Below are positions 7,429-15,130 of a DNA stretch of 16,364 nucleotides, piece after piece. The notes under the pieces are model-generated. The model ran no database searches. It was not told the DNA's origin and was given only the letters and a program-made list of their open reading frames with translations. The translations under genes were made by a program, and so were the position numbers. The stretch comes from Thermoplasmata archaeon (GTDB lineage: Archaea; Thermoplasmatota; Thermoplasmata; GCA-020350865). Within the stretch, counting starts at the first letter, position 1; every line of letters begins with the position of its first letter. The stretch spans positions 3,707,389 to 3,723,752 of the forward strand of contig CP070672.1 of the NCBI GenBank assembly GCA_020351895.1. The letters are read 5' to 3'.

Positions 7429-8388
7429 ATGCCCGAGATATTGATTATTGCCCTGATAGTTTCATTTTTGACAACAGTTATCACTGTACCCTGGCTCATC
7501 AACAAACTGGCGGAGAGGGGGCTTATAGGTGTGGATCATAACAAATTTGAAAAACCAAAAATCCCAGAGATGGGAGGATTGGCAGTGGTCATAGGTTTTA
7601 TTGCTGGCGTTTCTACATTACTTGTGATCAACAAAATTCTCGATAAAGATGACTTCCCAATATTGGCTGCCTCTCTCTTAGCTGTTGTGGGAGCAGCCCT
7701 TACCGGTATTATGGACGACCTATTTGGGTTGAGGCAAAGAGTCAAAGCTAGTATTCCCTTTCTTTTCGCCATACCCATCGGTCTTTATGTTGAAGATACT
7801 ACTTTATCGTTTATTTTCGTAAATCCTGATTTTGGTGTCTTAATGGTACTCATCGCTCCTTTTGGTGTGACCTGTGCAGCCAATGCAGGCAACATGCTGG
7901 AAGGGTTCAATGGCCTAGGTGCGGGATTGGGGATAATCATATCCATAACTTTGATAATTATCTCACTCTTGCTCGGTGCAACAGATTCCCTGGTATTGCT
8001 GTTTCCTTTATTGGGTGCACTTGTGGCTTTTCTATGGTTCAATCGCTACCCAGCAAAAATATTCCCTGGAGATACTCTGACCCTGTTTATGGGGGCAACC
8101 ATTGCATGTGCAGCAATCGTTGGGGATTTGAAGACCATTGGTGCCCTTCTTTTTATACCCATGATCATAGAATTTTTCCTGAAGATCAGGGGACATTTTC
8201 AAGGTGAGAACTACGGCACACCCGATGAAGAGGGATTTCTATCCTACAAAGGAAAGATCGAATCATTGACACATTTGATCATGAAAAAAAGGAAGGTGAA
8301 GGAGCGGCAATTGGTTTGGATACTATGGGGAATCGAGGGCATACTGTGCTTTATAATCACAATAGTTGTTGTATTGGGTAATATCTGA
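7429..8388 (+). CDS. Polyprenyl-phosphate GlcNAc-1-phosphate transferase family protein (paralogue 1)
   Basis: An integral-membrane enzyme of the MraY/WecA/Alg7 superfamily that moves HexNAc-1-phosphate from UDP-sugar to a polyprenyl (dolichyl) phosphate, the first membrane step of glycan or N-glycan assembly. About ten hydrophobic segments are visible. Motifs (319-aa numbering): KPKIPEMGG near 42-50, the Mg-binding aspartates D96-D97 in GIMDDLFGLRQ, NAGNMLEGFNGLGAG at about 152-166 (Asn where MraY and WecA have Asp, as in eukaryal and archaeal enzymes), FPGDTLTLFMGA at 212-223, and the IIEFFLKIRG loop. The ATG at 7429 is preferred to the in-frame GTG at 7405 because it puts the first membrane helix at the N-terminus, as in the paralogue at 12641-13621; GAGG sits only one base before it, so start choice is uncertain. 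The next gene starts 13 bases downstream, so they form an operon. The exact sugar is not readable. Confidence 0.9.
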   Translation: MPEILIIALIVSFLTTVITVPWLINKLAERGLIGVDHNKFEKPKIPEMGGLAVVIGFIAGVSTLLVINKILDKDDFPILAASLLAVVGAALTGIMDDLFGLRQRVKASIPFLFAIPIGLYVEDTTLSFIFVNPDFGVLMVLIAPFGVTCAANAGNMLEGFNGLGAGLGIIISITLIIISLLLGATDSLVLLFPLLGALVAFLWFNRYPAKIFPGDTLTLFMGATIACAAIVGDLKTIGALLFIPMIIEFFLKIRGHFQGENYGTPDEEGFLSYKGKIESLTHLIMKKRKVKERQLVWILWGIEGILCFIITIVVVLGNI

Positions 8389-8401
8389 AGGAGTGGGTAT
8401 T

Positions 8402-9700
8402 GTGGATAGAAAAATCGTGATAGTGGGTATGGGATATGTGGGTATTCCTGTGGCTGTAGCCTTTGCGAACAAGAATTTTAATGTCATTGGAATAAACCGT
8501 TCCAAACCAAAGGTTGATATGATCAATAAGGGAGAATGTCCCATAAAGGGGAAGGAGCCCGAACTTCAAGAGCTTCTAAATAAGGCAGTTTCTGAGAAAA
8601 AGCTATCTGCTACCCAGGATTTTTCGGTTTGCATGGATGCCTATGCGATATTGATTGCGGTTCAAACCCCATTCAATAAGGAAAATATGGAGCCTGAATA
8701 TTCCTCTCTTGAATCGGCTGTTAAGGAAGTGGGTAGAAATCTTACGAAAGGTTCTCTGGTTGTTATTGAATCCACCATCGCTCCAACCACCATGAATAAG
8801 GTGGTTAGACCCATTCTTGAGAACGAATCTGGCATGATCGCAGGGAGCGATTTTTATCTTGCCAACTGCCCAGAAAGGGTTATGCCAGGTAGGTTGTTGA
8901 AGAACATCAGGGAATATGATAGAGTTGTTGGCGGAATAAACGAGAAGAGTGCAAATATGGCCGTAGAATTGTACAAGCATATTGTAGAGGGGGAGCTTTT
9001 CCCAACAGATTCTCTCACAGCTGAGATAGTAAAAACCACTGAAAATGCCTATAGAGATGTTCAGATTGCCTTTGCCAACGAGATAGCCATTATCTGTGAA
9101 AACTTGAATGTGAACGCATACGAAGTGAGAAGGCTCGTTAATAAATGTCCTTTCAGGGACATGCATCTTCCTGGAGCAGGTGTTGGAGGACACTGTCTTC
9201 CAAAGGATTCTTGGCTATTAGCTTACGGTGTAAAGAATGAATATTCACCAAAGATTATCACCTTGGCCAGATTTGTGAATGACTCCATGCCAAATCACAT
9301 GATAGAATTGACGAAGGAGGCGATGCATGAAGGAGGAATGTCCATTGAAGATGCTGTAATTGCTGTCCTGGGTGTTGCCTATCTAGAAAATTCAGATGAT
9401 ACAAGAAATTCCCCCTCATTTCCGATTGTAAAAGAATTGAAGAACAGAGCCGCTGATCTCAGATTGCATGATCCATTTGTCAGAGATTTTGAAGGCTTCA
9501 AGCCGCTCCAAAACATTGACGAGGCCATAAATGGCGCGGATTGCATGATATTAGTGACGGCCCACGCAATCTATAGGGATATAAATCTCGAAACCATAAA
9601 AGGTTTGATGAGAACTCCCATTATAGTAGATGGAAGAAATGTTTTTGATAAAGAGCTCTGCAATGAAATTGGATTCATTTATAAGGGTGTTGGAAAGTGA
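8402..9700 (+). CDS. UDP-N-acetyl-hexosamine 6-dehydrogenase (WecC/WbpA-type)
   Basis: NAD-dependent four-electron oxidation of the C6 hydroxyl of a UDP-sugar to a carboxylate, giving a UDP-uronic acid (UDP-ManNAcA or UDP-GlcNAcA). Seen in 432 aa: the Rossmann GMGYVG (residues 9-14), an NCPERVMPG block at 155-163, K211 and N215 in VKTTENAYRD, and the catalytic Cys265 in GAGVGGHCLPKDSWLL. A C-terminal UDP-binding domain follows, with GVAYLENSDDTRNSPS in the usual position. The GTG start at 8402 is chosen because GGAG at 8390-8393 lies eight bases before it; an upstream TTG at 8366 would give twelve extra residues that read back through the preceding gene and have no SD. The neighbouring epimerases favour UDP-ManNAc as substrate (WecC), but members acting on UDP-GlcNAc (WbpA) look alike, so no symbol is given. 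Confidence 0.92.
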   Translation: MDRKIVIVGMGYVGIPVAVAFANKNFNVIGINRSKPKVDMINKGECPIKGKEPELQELLNKAVSEKKLSATQDFSVCMDAYAILIAVQTPFNKENMEPEYSSLESAVKEVGRNLTKGSLVVIESTIAPTTMNKVVRPILENESGMIAGSDFYLANCPERVMPGRLLKNIREYDRVVGGINEKSANMAVELYKHIVEGELFPTDSLTAEIVKTTENAYRDVQIAFANEIAIICENLNVNAYEVRRLVNKCPFRDMHLPGAGVGGHCLPKDSWLLAYGVKNEYSPKIITLARFVNDSMPNHMIELTKEAMHEGGMSIEDAVIAVLGVAYLENSDDTRNSPSFPIVKELKNRAADLRLHDPFVRDFEGFKPLQNIDEAINGADCMILVTAHAIYRDINLETIKGLMRTPIIVDGRNVFDKELCNEIGFIYKGVGK

Positions 9701-9760
9701 GAACCATTTTTAATTATATTAGACATGGGGACCTGAGTTTCTAGGCATCTACTCATCACT
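9701..9760 (+). terminator. T-rich 3' end of the dehydrogenase operon, convergent gap
   Basis: The only space between two convergent genes. CCATTTTTAATTATATT at 9705-9721 follows the dehydrogenase stop and fits a simple archaeal T-rich terminator. No hairpin is evident. Confidence 0.35.
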
Positions 9761-10291
9761 TTAAGATTCTTCTTTCTCAGGCTCTTCAGCTTCCTCTTTC
9801 TCGGCCAATTTCCTCAATAGAACCTTCTTCTTAACTGGTGCTTGCACATTTGCGTAGATTATGGTTTCTTCCCCTTTGGTCCTTGGTTTCTTTGTGTAAA
9901 CCTCCATTGTGGGGCCTGCCCATTCATAGCCGTTTTCAATGATCCATTCATTTAATTTCTTGTATGTTTCCGGGTATTCTTTTGAGGAGCCTTTATGTTT
10001 GATAACTGCAACTTCCATGGATGGAAGCTCCTTGATTTTAATGTCTCCTTCCGACTCTGCATCTCCCACGATAGGAATGCAGATCTCACTTCTACAGTCC
10101 TGCGGGGGGATTTTTTGTGGATCATCATGCAATATACCCAAGCCCTTGAATCCTGGTCGTACATTCTTTTCCTTTGCCCATTCATAGAGTCTATTAAAAT
10201 ATTCATCGTACGGAATACTTCCATAATCTCCCGTATGTTCGAGATAAGCTAATTTCTGAGGCTTTAATGTTTTTATTTTAATTCCTGCCAT
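9761..10291 (-). CDS. GyrI-like small-molecule-binding domain protein
   Basis: A single-domain protein resembling the GyrI/AraC-effector-binding (SHS2-type) ligand-binding fold. Seen: an opening beta strand KIKTLKPQKLAYLEHTGDY (about 5-23), a tandem half with CRSEICIPI (66-74), KELPSMEVAVIKHKGSS (87-103), an ETYKKLNEWI helix and a closing GPTMEVYTK strand. These are the hallmarks of that family. The last 25 residues are Lys/Glu-rich and probably disordered. No DNA-binding helix is present, so this is not an AraC or MerR regulator; members alone bind cationic or hydrophobic small molecules, and a few hydrolyse them. The SD GGAGGT is one base before the ATG at 10297 but seven bases before the in-frame ATG at 10291, so the latter is chosen (MAGIKIK start). 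It has its own TATA-like element and is not obviously part of the glycan pathway around it. Confidence 0.8.
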   Translation of the reverse strand: MAGIKIKTLKPQKLAYLEHTGDYGSIPYDEYFNRLYEWAKEKNVRPGFKGLGILHDDPQKIPPQDCRSEICIPIVGDAESEGDIKIKELPSMEVAVIKHKGSSKEYPETYKKLNEWIIENGYEWAGPTMEVYTKKPRTKGEETIIYANVQAPVKKKVLLRKLAEKEEAEEPEKEES

Positions 10292-10343
10292 TTCCATTAC
10301 CTCCTTCTCCTATGATTATAGCGATAACACAATGGTATTCTTA

Positions 10344-10358
10344 CTATTTTTATATTTG
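10344..10358 (-). promoter_or_regulatory. TATA-type promoter of the GyrI-like gene
   Basis: On the minus strand, CAAATATAAAAATAG gives a TATA box; transcription about 25 bases downstream would begin near 10326 and place GGAGGT (10299-10304) within the leader. Confidence 0.45.
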
Positions 10359-10412
10359 CTAAGAACAAGAAATTATGGTGATTTTACCATGGATGTTACG
10401 AATTCCGAGATT

Positions 10413-11393
10413 CTAAATAGATACCTTCTTCCCTTTTTCTGCAGAAAGCATGGCAGCATGAGCAATTTCCAGGGTTCTGACACCCTCTTCACCCGATACT
10501 AAGGGATTCCTACCATGTTCTATGGCCTCTAAAAAATCACTTAGCTCATTTTTCAAAGGCTCCCTGCGCTCGATTTCAACTTTCTTTTCCTCGTACTCCT
10601 GGGGAATTCTGTAAAGGTTACTGGTGTCTATTTTTTTGATGGTGGAAGATGATATTTGAAGGGTTTGTTTGATATAGTCCATTTCTACAAAATTCTTAGA
10701 GCAGGTCAACGAGACCTTCCTGACCTTCATAGGCGTAAGCCAATTCACCTCGGTAAAAGCGAAAACACCATTTTCAAACTCAAAAAGGATGTTGGCATGA
10801 TCCTCGAAATCTGTTTCTCCGATGTTGCTCGCCAGGGCAAATACACTTTTTACCTTTGAGCCAAGAAGGTATCTTATCACATCTATATCGTGGATACCGA
10901 GATCTAATATGACACCCACATCTTTGACCCTTAAGGGAATCGAACTTACCCTTCTAGAGGAAACTGAAATTACATCACCAAATTGCCTTCTTTCGATTAG
11001 GTTCTTTGTAAATCCCACCACTGGGTTGTGTCTTTCTATGAAACCCACGGCAAGTACAACTCCTTTTCTTTTAGCATTTGCCACCAATTCCATTGCCTCT
11101 TTAAGGCTACCACCCATGGGCTTTTCTATTAAAACATGCTTTTTAGCCTCGATTGCAGCCTTAGCAATTTCGAAATGTGTAGAGGTAGGTGAAGAAACGC
11201 TTACAGCCTCCAAATCCTTGCGCTCAAGCAGGTCATTAAAAAGTTTGTATCCTTTTACCTGGAACCTTTTAGATATCTCATTAAGCTTTTTTTCATCTGG
11301 ATCGGCTATGCCCACCAAATTAGCAATTTCAGAATAGACCCGTGCATGATTCTGCCCCATCATGCCTACACCGATTACGCCAACATTTAGCAT
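10413..11393 (-). CDS. Gfo/Idh/MocA oxidoreductase, probable UDP-sugar 3-dehydrogenase
   Basis: An NAD(P)-dependent sugar dehydrogenase, 326 aa from the ATG at 11393. Seen: the nucleotide-binding GVIGVGMMG at residues 5-13, an acidic GIADPD at the end of beta-2, PTSTHFEIAK, the signature EKP with K91, a GFIERHNPVV block (117-126), and the D-L-G-I-H-D catalytic segment with D164 and H168. The GFIERHNP and DLGIHDID pattern is shared with WbpB/WlbA- and GnnA-like enzymes that oxidise C3 of UDP-GlcNAc or UDP-GlcNAcA before amination; this identification rests on my memory of the family and on context. The upstream ATG at 11414 lies at or before the predicted transcription start, while GGTGA sits five bases before 11393, so the shorter start is preferred. 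An aminotransferase would be the expected partner and is not in the window. Confidence 0.82.
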   Translation of the reverse strand: MLNVGVIGVGMMGQNHARVYSEIANLVGIADPDEKKLNEISKRFQVKGYKLFNDLLERKDLEAVSVSSPTSTHFEIAKAAIEAKKHVLIEKPMGGSLKEAMELVANAKRKGVVLAVGFIERHNPVVGFTKNLIERRQFGDVISVSSRRVSSIPLRVKDVGVILDLGIHDIDVIRYLLGSKVKSVFALASNIGETDFEDHANILFEFENGVFAFTEVNWLTPMKVRKVSLTCSKNFVEMDYIKQTLQISSSTIKKIDTSNLYRIPQEYEEKKVEIERREPLKNELSDFLEAIEHGRNPLVSGEEGVRTLEIAHAAMLSAEKGKKVSI

Positions 11394-11420
11394 ACTCTTC
11401 ACCGTTGATAGCATTTATTG

Positions 11421-11430
11421 ATTTATAAAT
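11421..11430 (-). promoter_or_regulatory. TATA-type promoter of the Gfo/Idh/MocA gene
   Basis: ATTTATAAAT is a perfect 10-base palindrome and a good TATA box. A transcript would begin near 11400, a few bases upstream of the GGTGA and the ATG at 11393. This makes the oxidoreductase separately transcribed from the glycosyltransferase upstream, although read-through across the 60-base gap is possible. Confidence 0.45.
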
Positions 11431-11474
11431 GTTTAGATAAAGACCGCCCAATGAAAAAATATATTCATTTATTC

Positions 11475-12695
11475 CTATTTGACCAGTAGATTCTCGTATA
11501 TTTCAACCAATTTTTCTTCGTTTTCTTTTGGACTGTATCTTTTGAATAATACCTCCTGTGCTCTTAGTGCCATTTCATTATACTCCTTTTCATTTTCATA
11601 TACTTCAAGTATCTTTTCCCCTAAACTCTTATAATCACCACTCCTATAGAACAATACCAAATCTTTGAACTCTTTACCCATTGCAGAGAAGTTCGGAACG
11701 ATGACTGGTTTTGGAATTAAAAGATATTCAAATACTTTTGTGGAAAGGACCACGTCTAGATTTGGATTGAATTTATAGGGACAAAGGGAGACATTTGATA
11801 TTGCTACATAACTCAGGACATCATCCTGGGGAACATATCCTACAAACAATACTTTTTTTTCAAGATTTAAGTCCGCAATTAAATTCTGTAATGAAACGAT
11901 ATATTTCTTTTCTCCCGTACCGCAAAAAATGAATGATATGTTCGGAACTTTTTTCTCAACATATTTTATGGCTTTTATTACAACATCCAACTCTCTTTCT
12001 GGATTTAATCCCCCCACATAGCCCACAATAAATGATCCTTTAAGATTATTTTCTTCGATAAAATCGGTCATATCTCTTTGTTTGAAAATATTACTTTTTG
12101 GTAGGTTCATAATTACTGCTACATCCTTTTTCAATGTCCTATCCATTAGAATTTTTTTCCTGATATGATTCGTGGAGATCGCTAAATCGGCAAATCGAAC
12201 ACTTACCTTTTCTAAAACTTTCGCTATATATACTTTTTTCGAGTCCATGGAAATATCGAACTTTGTTGCGAAAACCTCGGGAGAAAGTTCATGGAGGTCT
12301 AGAATAACTTTGGTTCCAAACAATTTTGGAATAAATGCACAAAACACCCCATAATCTGGAATAGAATGTATATGAATCACCTTGTATTTGTATTTCATGA
12401 ATAAGCCAGTAAGGAATGTTTTTGATAAAAACAGAAATATAAAGTATCTTAAAAAATACTCTAAATAGCCACCCTTCCTTTTTATTTCCAATGGAATTCT
12501 ATAAACCGATATGTTATTATGTTTATCGAAATTCCTTTGATTCTCATTTCTTGCACAAATCACATGAACGAGTGCGCCGTTTTCCATTAGAGTTTCAGCT
12601 TCCCTTCTAACCCTCTGATCCATAGGATAATACGAATAAACTACCATGCATATTCTGGTCCCAGCAAGTATACCACGAGTATCATTATCACGCAC
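11475..12695 (-). CDS. GT4-family glycosyltransferase (GT-B fold)
   Basis: A retaining glycosyltransferase of GT-B architecture, 406 aa from a GTG start. Seen: a first strand ICMVVYSYYPMDQRVRREAE (start of the acceptor domain), VIHIHSIPDYG, DLHELSPE, then the donor domain beginning GYVGGLNPERELDVVIKAI, an IFCGTGEKK strand, FVGYVPQDD and the KVFEYLLIPKPVIVP segment whose Glu (about residue 323) is the family's donor-binding acid. No signal peptide; probably a cytosolic, membrane-peripheral enzyme that adds a sugar to the lipid-linked glycan. Start: GGAGG at 12703-12707 lies seven bases before the GTG at 12695. The ATG at 12716 has no such site, and the ATG at 12647 would cut the first strand. 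The gene overlaps the end of the upstream transferase by 55 bases, implying coupled translation. The gene looks AT-rich by eye compared with queA or the subtilase; donor and acceptor are not identifiable. Confidence 0.92.
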   Translation of the reverse strand: MRDNDTRGILAGTRICMVVYSYYPMDQRVRREAETLMENGALVHVICARNENQRNFDKHNNISVYRIPLEIKRKGGYLEYFLRYFIFLFLSKTFLTGLFMKYKYKVIHIHSIPDYGVFCAFIPKLFGTKVILDLHELSPEVFATKFDISMDSKKVYIAKVLEKVSVRFADLAISTNHIRKKILMDRTLKKDVAVIMNLPKSNIFKQRDMTDFIEENNLKGSFIVGYVGGLNPERELDVVIKAIKYVEKKVPNISFIFCGTGEKKYIVSLQNLIADLNLEKKVLFVGYVPQDDVLSYVAISNVSLCPYKFNPNLDVVLSTKVFEYLLIPKPVIVPNFSAMGKEFKDLVLFYRSGDYKSLGEKILEVYENEKEYNEMALRAQEVLFKRYSPKENEEKLVEIYENLLVK

Positions 12696-13621
12696 AAAAT
12701 AGCCTCCATGGTCCATAATATGGTCACCAGTCGTTTTTCAGTTACCTTGAATCTTTTCATTAATAATTGACTTAAAGAAAATACCTTTCCATTATAGGTA
12801 AGGGTCCCGTCATCAGTTATTATACCATGATTTTTCGCGGGAAATCTTCCCCTGGCCTTTAAGAAGAATTCAACGAGCATCGGTAAAAAAAGTATTGCAG
12901 CTATGGTTTTTAAGTTTCCAACGATGGCAGCACAGCCGATTGTAGCACCTTGAAAGAAAGTCAGTGTGTCTCCAGGAAAGATCTTACTTGGATATTTATT
13001 ATAATAGAAAAATCCTAAAAGAGCCCCTAGAAGTGGTATAAGAAGGTATAATCCATCTATCTGTCCGGTAATGAAGGATATGATAATGAGGGTTGTTGTA
13101 ACGATAATACCCAATCCAGATCCCAGGCCATTAAATCCTTCCAACATATTTGTGAGATTCGCTACAGTAGTAATACCCAATGGAACTAACAAAACTGTCC
13201 ACCAACCAAGATCAACACTACCTAAAAAGGGCATTGTTACAGATATTTCATTTCTTAATCCTATTCCCAATGGAATTGCAATCAAAAATGGCAGAATGCT
13301 TTTAGTAAGTTGATGGAGGTCGAGTAAATCGTCCATAATCCCAATAAAGGCTACCCCCATAATAGTGAATAATGTTATCTCCAAGAATGGAAAATCCATT
13401 GAAGTATTCAAAACGAGGAAGAAGTTCATCCCCAAGAAGAATGCAAATATGACACCAATGCCTCCCATTTCTGGAATTAAAGGCTTTTCTTTCTTATTCA
13501 AATCTTGATTAATTATCTTTTGCTTTCTTAATATTGGTATTAATTGTCGGGTTAGAAATAGAGCCGTTATAAAGGCAATTATACCCGACAAGATAGATAT
13601 GAAGATTGTAAAATTATCCAT
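12641..13621 (-). CDS. Polyprenyl-phosphate GlcNAc-1-phosphate transferase family protein (paralogue 2)
   Basis: The same family and topology as the protein at 7429-8388, 326 aa, with long matching stretches: NMLEGFNGLG-GLGII, PLLGAL, KIFPGDTLT-F-GATI-CAAIVG-LKTI and EFFLK-RG-F. It probably transfers a HexNAc-1-phosphate to a polyprenyl phosphate. Conserved D97-D98, GFNGL at 162-166 and FPGD at 215-218 are present, so it is likely active. A difference is visible after the aspartates: DDLLDLHQLTK, where the paralogue has DDLFGLRQRVK, that is, Gly to Asp and Arg to His. The ATG at 13621 has no SD, but a TATA-like CTATAAATA sits about 26 bases upstream, so the transcript is probably leaderless. 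The C-terminus overlaps the following glycosyltransferase. Two copies in one window may serve two glycans (for example N-glycan and a surface polysaccharide) or one may be a spare. Confidence 0.9.
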   Translation of the reverse strand: MDNFTIFISILSGIIAFITALFLTRQLIPILRKQKIINQDLNKKEKPLIPEMGGIGVIFAFFLGMNFFLVLNTSMDFPFLEITLFTIMGVAFIGIMDDLLDLHQLTKSILPFLIAIPLGIGLRNEISVTMPFLGSVDLGWWTVLLVPLGITTVANLTNMLEGFNGLGSGLGIIVTTTLIIISFITGQIDGLYLLIPLLGALLGFFYYNKYPSKIFPGDTLTFFQGATIGCAAIVGNLKTIAAILFLPMLVEFFLKARGRFPAKNHGIITDDGTLTYNGKVFSLSQLLMKRFKVTEKRLVTILWTMEAILCVIMILVVYLLGPEYAW

Positions 13622-13826
13622 GTTTTAACATAAATATTTTAATATTTATAGATTACCCTATCAATGTGTCATGTATAAAGGTCAAGGGGACTCCTTGCTT
13701 CATATCTTTAGGAAAATCAACCAAGAACAAGGCTGAAGGGTAACAAAAGGATGTTAGTAATCACTATTAGATAAAAGAATATGAAAAGTTATATTTATTA
13801 CAAACCGCTACATCCCACTTGAGATC
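13622..13826. promoter_or_regulatory. Divergent promoter region of the glycan locus
   Basis: It drives paralogue 2 to the left and epimerase 1 to the right. Minus strand: a TATA-like CTATAAATA at 13643-13651, about 26 bases from the ATG at 13621. Plus strand: GAAAAGTTATATTTATT at 13783-13799 combines BRE- and TATA-like parts; a transcript would begin near 13819 with a leader of under ten bases. Between them is a near-perfect 15-base inverted repeat, CAAGGGGACTCCTTG at 13683-13697 (one G-T mispair), which could be an operator. No gene is visible. Confidence 0.55.
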
Positions 13827-14933
13827 ATGATAAAAATGAGGATTTGCATTGTTGTAGGCACTCGGCCGGAAATAATAAAGATGTCACCTATTATAAGGGA
13901 ATGCGAAAAAAGGGGAATCGATTACTTTATGATCCATACTAACCAACATTACACCTACAATATGGATAAGATATTCTTTGAAGATTTGGATTTAGCCGGT
14001 CCAAAATACAATTTAGAGATAGGTTCTGGGAGCCACGGTGTTCAAACAGGTAAGATGCTCATGGGAATTGAGAATACTTTATTGAAAGAAAAACCCGATG
14101 TTGTAATGGTGGAGGGGGATACAAACACCATATTAGCAGGAGCGCTTTCAGCTTCAAAATTGCATATTGACGTTGGACATGTAGAAGCCGGTTTAAGGAG
14201 TTTTGATAAAACAATGCCAGAGGAGATAAACAGAATCCTGGCAGATCATATTTCAACTTACCTCTTTGCACCGACCTCGGTTTCCAAAAGTAACCTGATT
14301 AATGAGGGAATTGCAGAGAATGACATATATGTCGTAGGAAATTCCATTGTTGACGCAACCCTTTACAATTTGGAGATAGCAAAAGAAAAATCGAAAGTTA
14401 TAGATCAATTAAAAATAGAGAAGCAAGGTTACATTTTAATGACTTTACACCGCCAGGAAAATGTTGATCATGAGATGAGGCTGAGAAAAATCATAACATC
14501 TATTAAGGCCATTAACGATAGTTATGATTTACCCATCATCTACCCCATACATCCCAGGACAGAAAAGATGATTAAAACATTCGGTTTGGAGAGGGAGTTA
14601 AATGAGATCAATAATTTAAAATTGATACAACCCCTTGGATACCTGGATTTTCTAATTCTTGAGAAGAATGCCCAATTGATTCTCACTGACTCGGGTGGTT
14701 TACAAGAAGAGGCGTGCATAATGAATGTGCCCTGTGTTACATTGAGAGATAATACCGAAAGACCTGAGACTGTGGAAGCCGGAAAAAATGTGATTGTGGG
14801 GGTTGAAAAAAATGAGGTGTTAAAGGGCGTAAAAGAAATGATGAATAAGGATCTTAGTTCCAAAAATCCCTTTGGTGACGGAACAACTGGAAAGAAGATT
14901 ATTGAAGTTCTGTTGAACAAAACCTCATATTGA
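13827..14933 (+). CDS. wecB: Non-hydrolysing UDP-N-acetylglucosamine 2-epimerase (epimerase 1)
   Basis: Interconverts UDP-GlcNAc and UDP-ManNAc in the cytosol, feeding the uronate dehydrogenase. The 368-aa length is normal. Seen: VVGTRPEIIKMSP at residues 9-21, NQHYTYNMD, D98 in VEGDTN, E120 in GHVEAGLRSF, PEEINRILADH with E132 and R136, the catalytic H208 in TLHRQEN, IHPRTEK, TDSGGLQEE at 287-295, and LRDNTERPETVEAGKN at 307-321. The TERPET ending is that of typical UDP-GlcNAc epimerases. The first ATG (13827) has only a weak GAG upstream; a second in-frame ATG at 13836 aligns better with the start of epimerase 2, so the true start could be either. It is transcribed from its own promoter, and epimerase 2 follows after 197 bases. 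Confidence 0.92.
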   Translation: MIKMRICIVVGTRPEIIKMSPIIRECEKRGIDYFMIHTNQHYTYNMDKIFFEDLDLAGPKYNLEIGSGSHGVQTGKMLMGIENTLLKEKPDVVMVEGDTNTILAGALSASKLHIDVGHVEAGLRSFDKTMPEEINRILADHISTYLFAPTSVSKSNLINEGIAENDIYVVGNSIVDATLYNLEIAKEKSKVIDQLKIEKQGYILMTLHRQENVDHEMRLRKIITSIKAINDSYDLPIIYPIHPRTEKMIKTFGLERELNEINNLKLIQPLGYLDFLILEKNAQLILTDSGGLQEEACIMNVPCVTLRDNTERPETVEAGKNVIVGVEKNEVLKGVKEMMNKDLSSKNPFGDGTTGKKIIEVLLNKTSY

Positions 14934-15130
14934 AAATCATTTTATTATTCCAGCAAAATCAGCAAAATCTTTGAAATATAGTAAGAGAAGGGGATATGGG
15001 GGTTATAGGAGGGAAACAACCGTAATTTTTATATTAAATAATTTATGTAAATTTCGATTTTTTTGGGAAAAAACTAAAATACCCCCATATTATCATATCA
15101 TTTGCTGTTCTATCCTGCTGAGGAGAAAAT
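14934..15130 (+). other. Intergenic gap between the two epimerases, possible terminator and promoter
   Basis: The stop of epimerase 1 is followed by a T-rich stretch (CATTTTATTATT near 14938-14949) that may end its transcript. A direct duplication of CAGCAAAAT lies at 14951-14968. Further on, AT-rich candidates for a TATA element occur at 15027-15040 and 15069-15081, but none is at a convincing distance from the next start with an obvious BRE. I see no gene; a short reading frame starting with TTG at 14971 has no SD and runs into epimerase 2. Confidence 0.35.

Noticed and set aside
8366..8401. Upstream TTG start for the UDP-sugar dehydrogenase
   Set aside because: It would overlap the preceding transferase gene and has no SD, while GGAG is correctly placed for the GTG at 8402.
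8603..9193. Long minus-strand frame (196 codons) inside the dehydrogenase gene
   Set aside because: It is antisense to conserved Rossmann and catalytic motifs, with no family resemblance and no promoter or SD.
14951..14968. Direct repeat CAGCAAAAT x2
   Set aside because: Only two short units with no further copies; not a CRISPR array or a convincing regulatory repeat.
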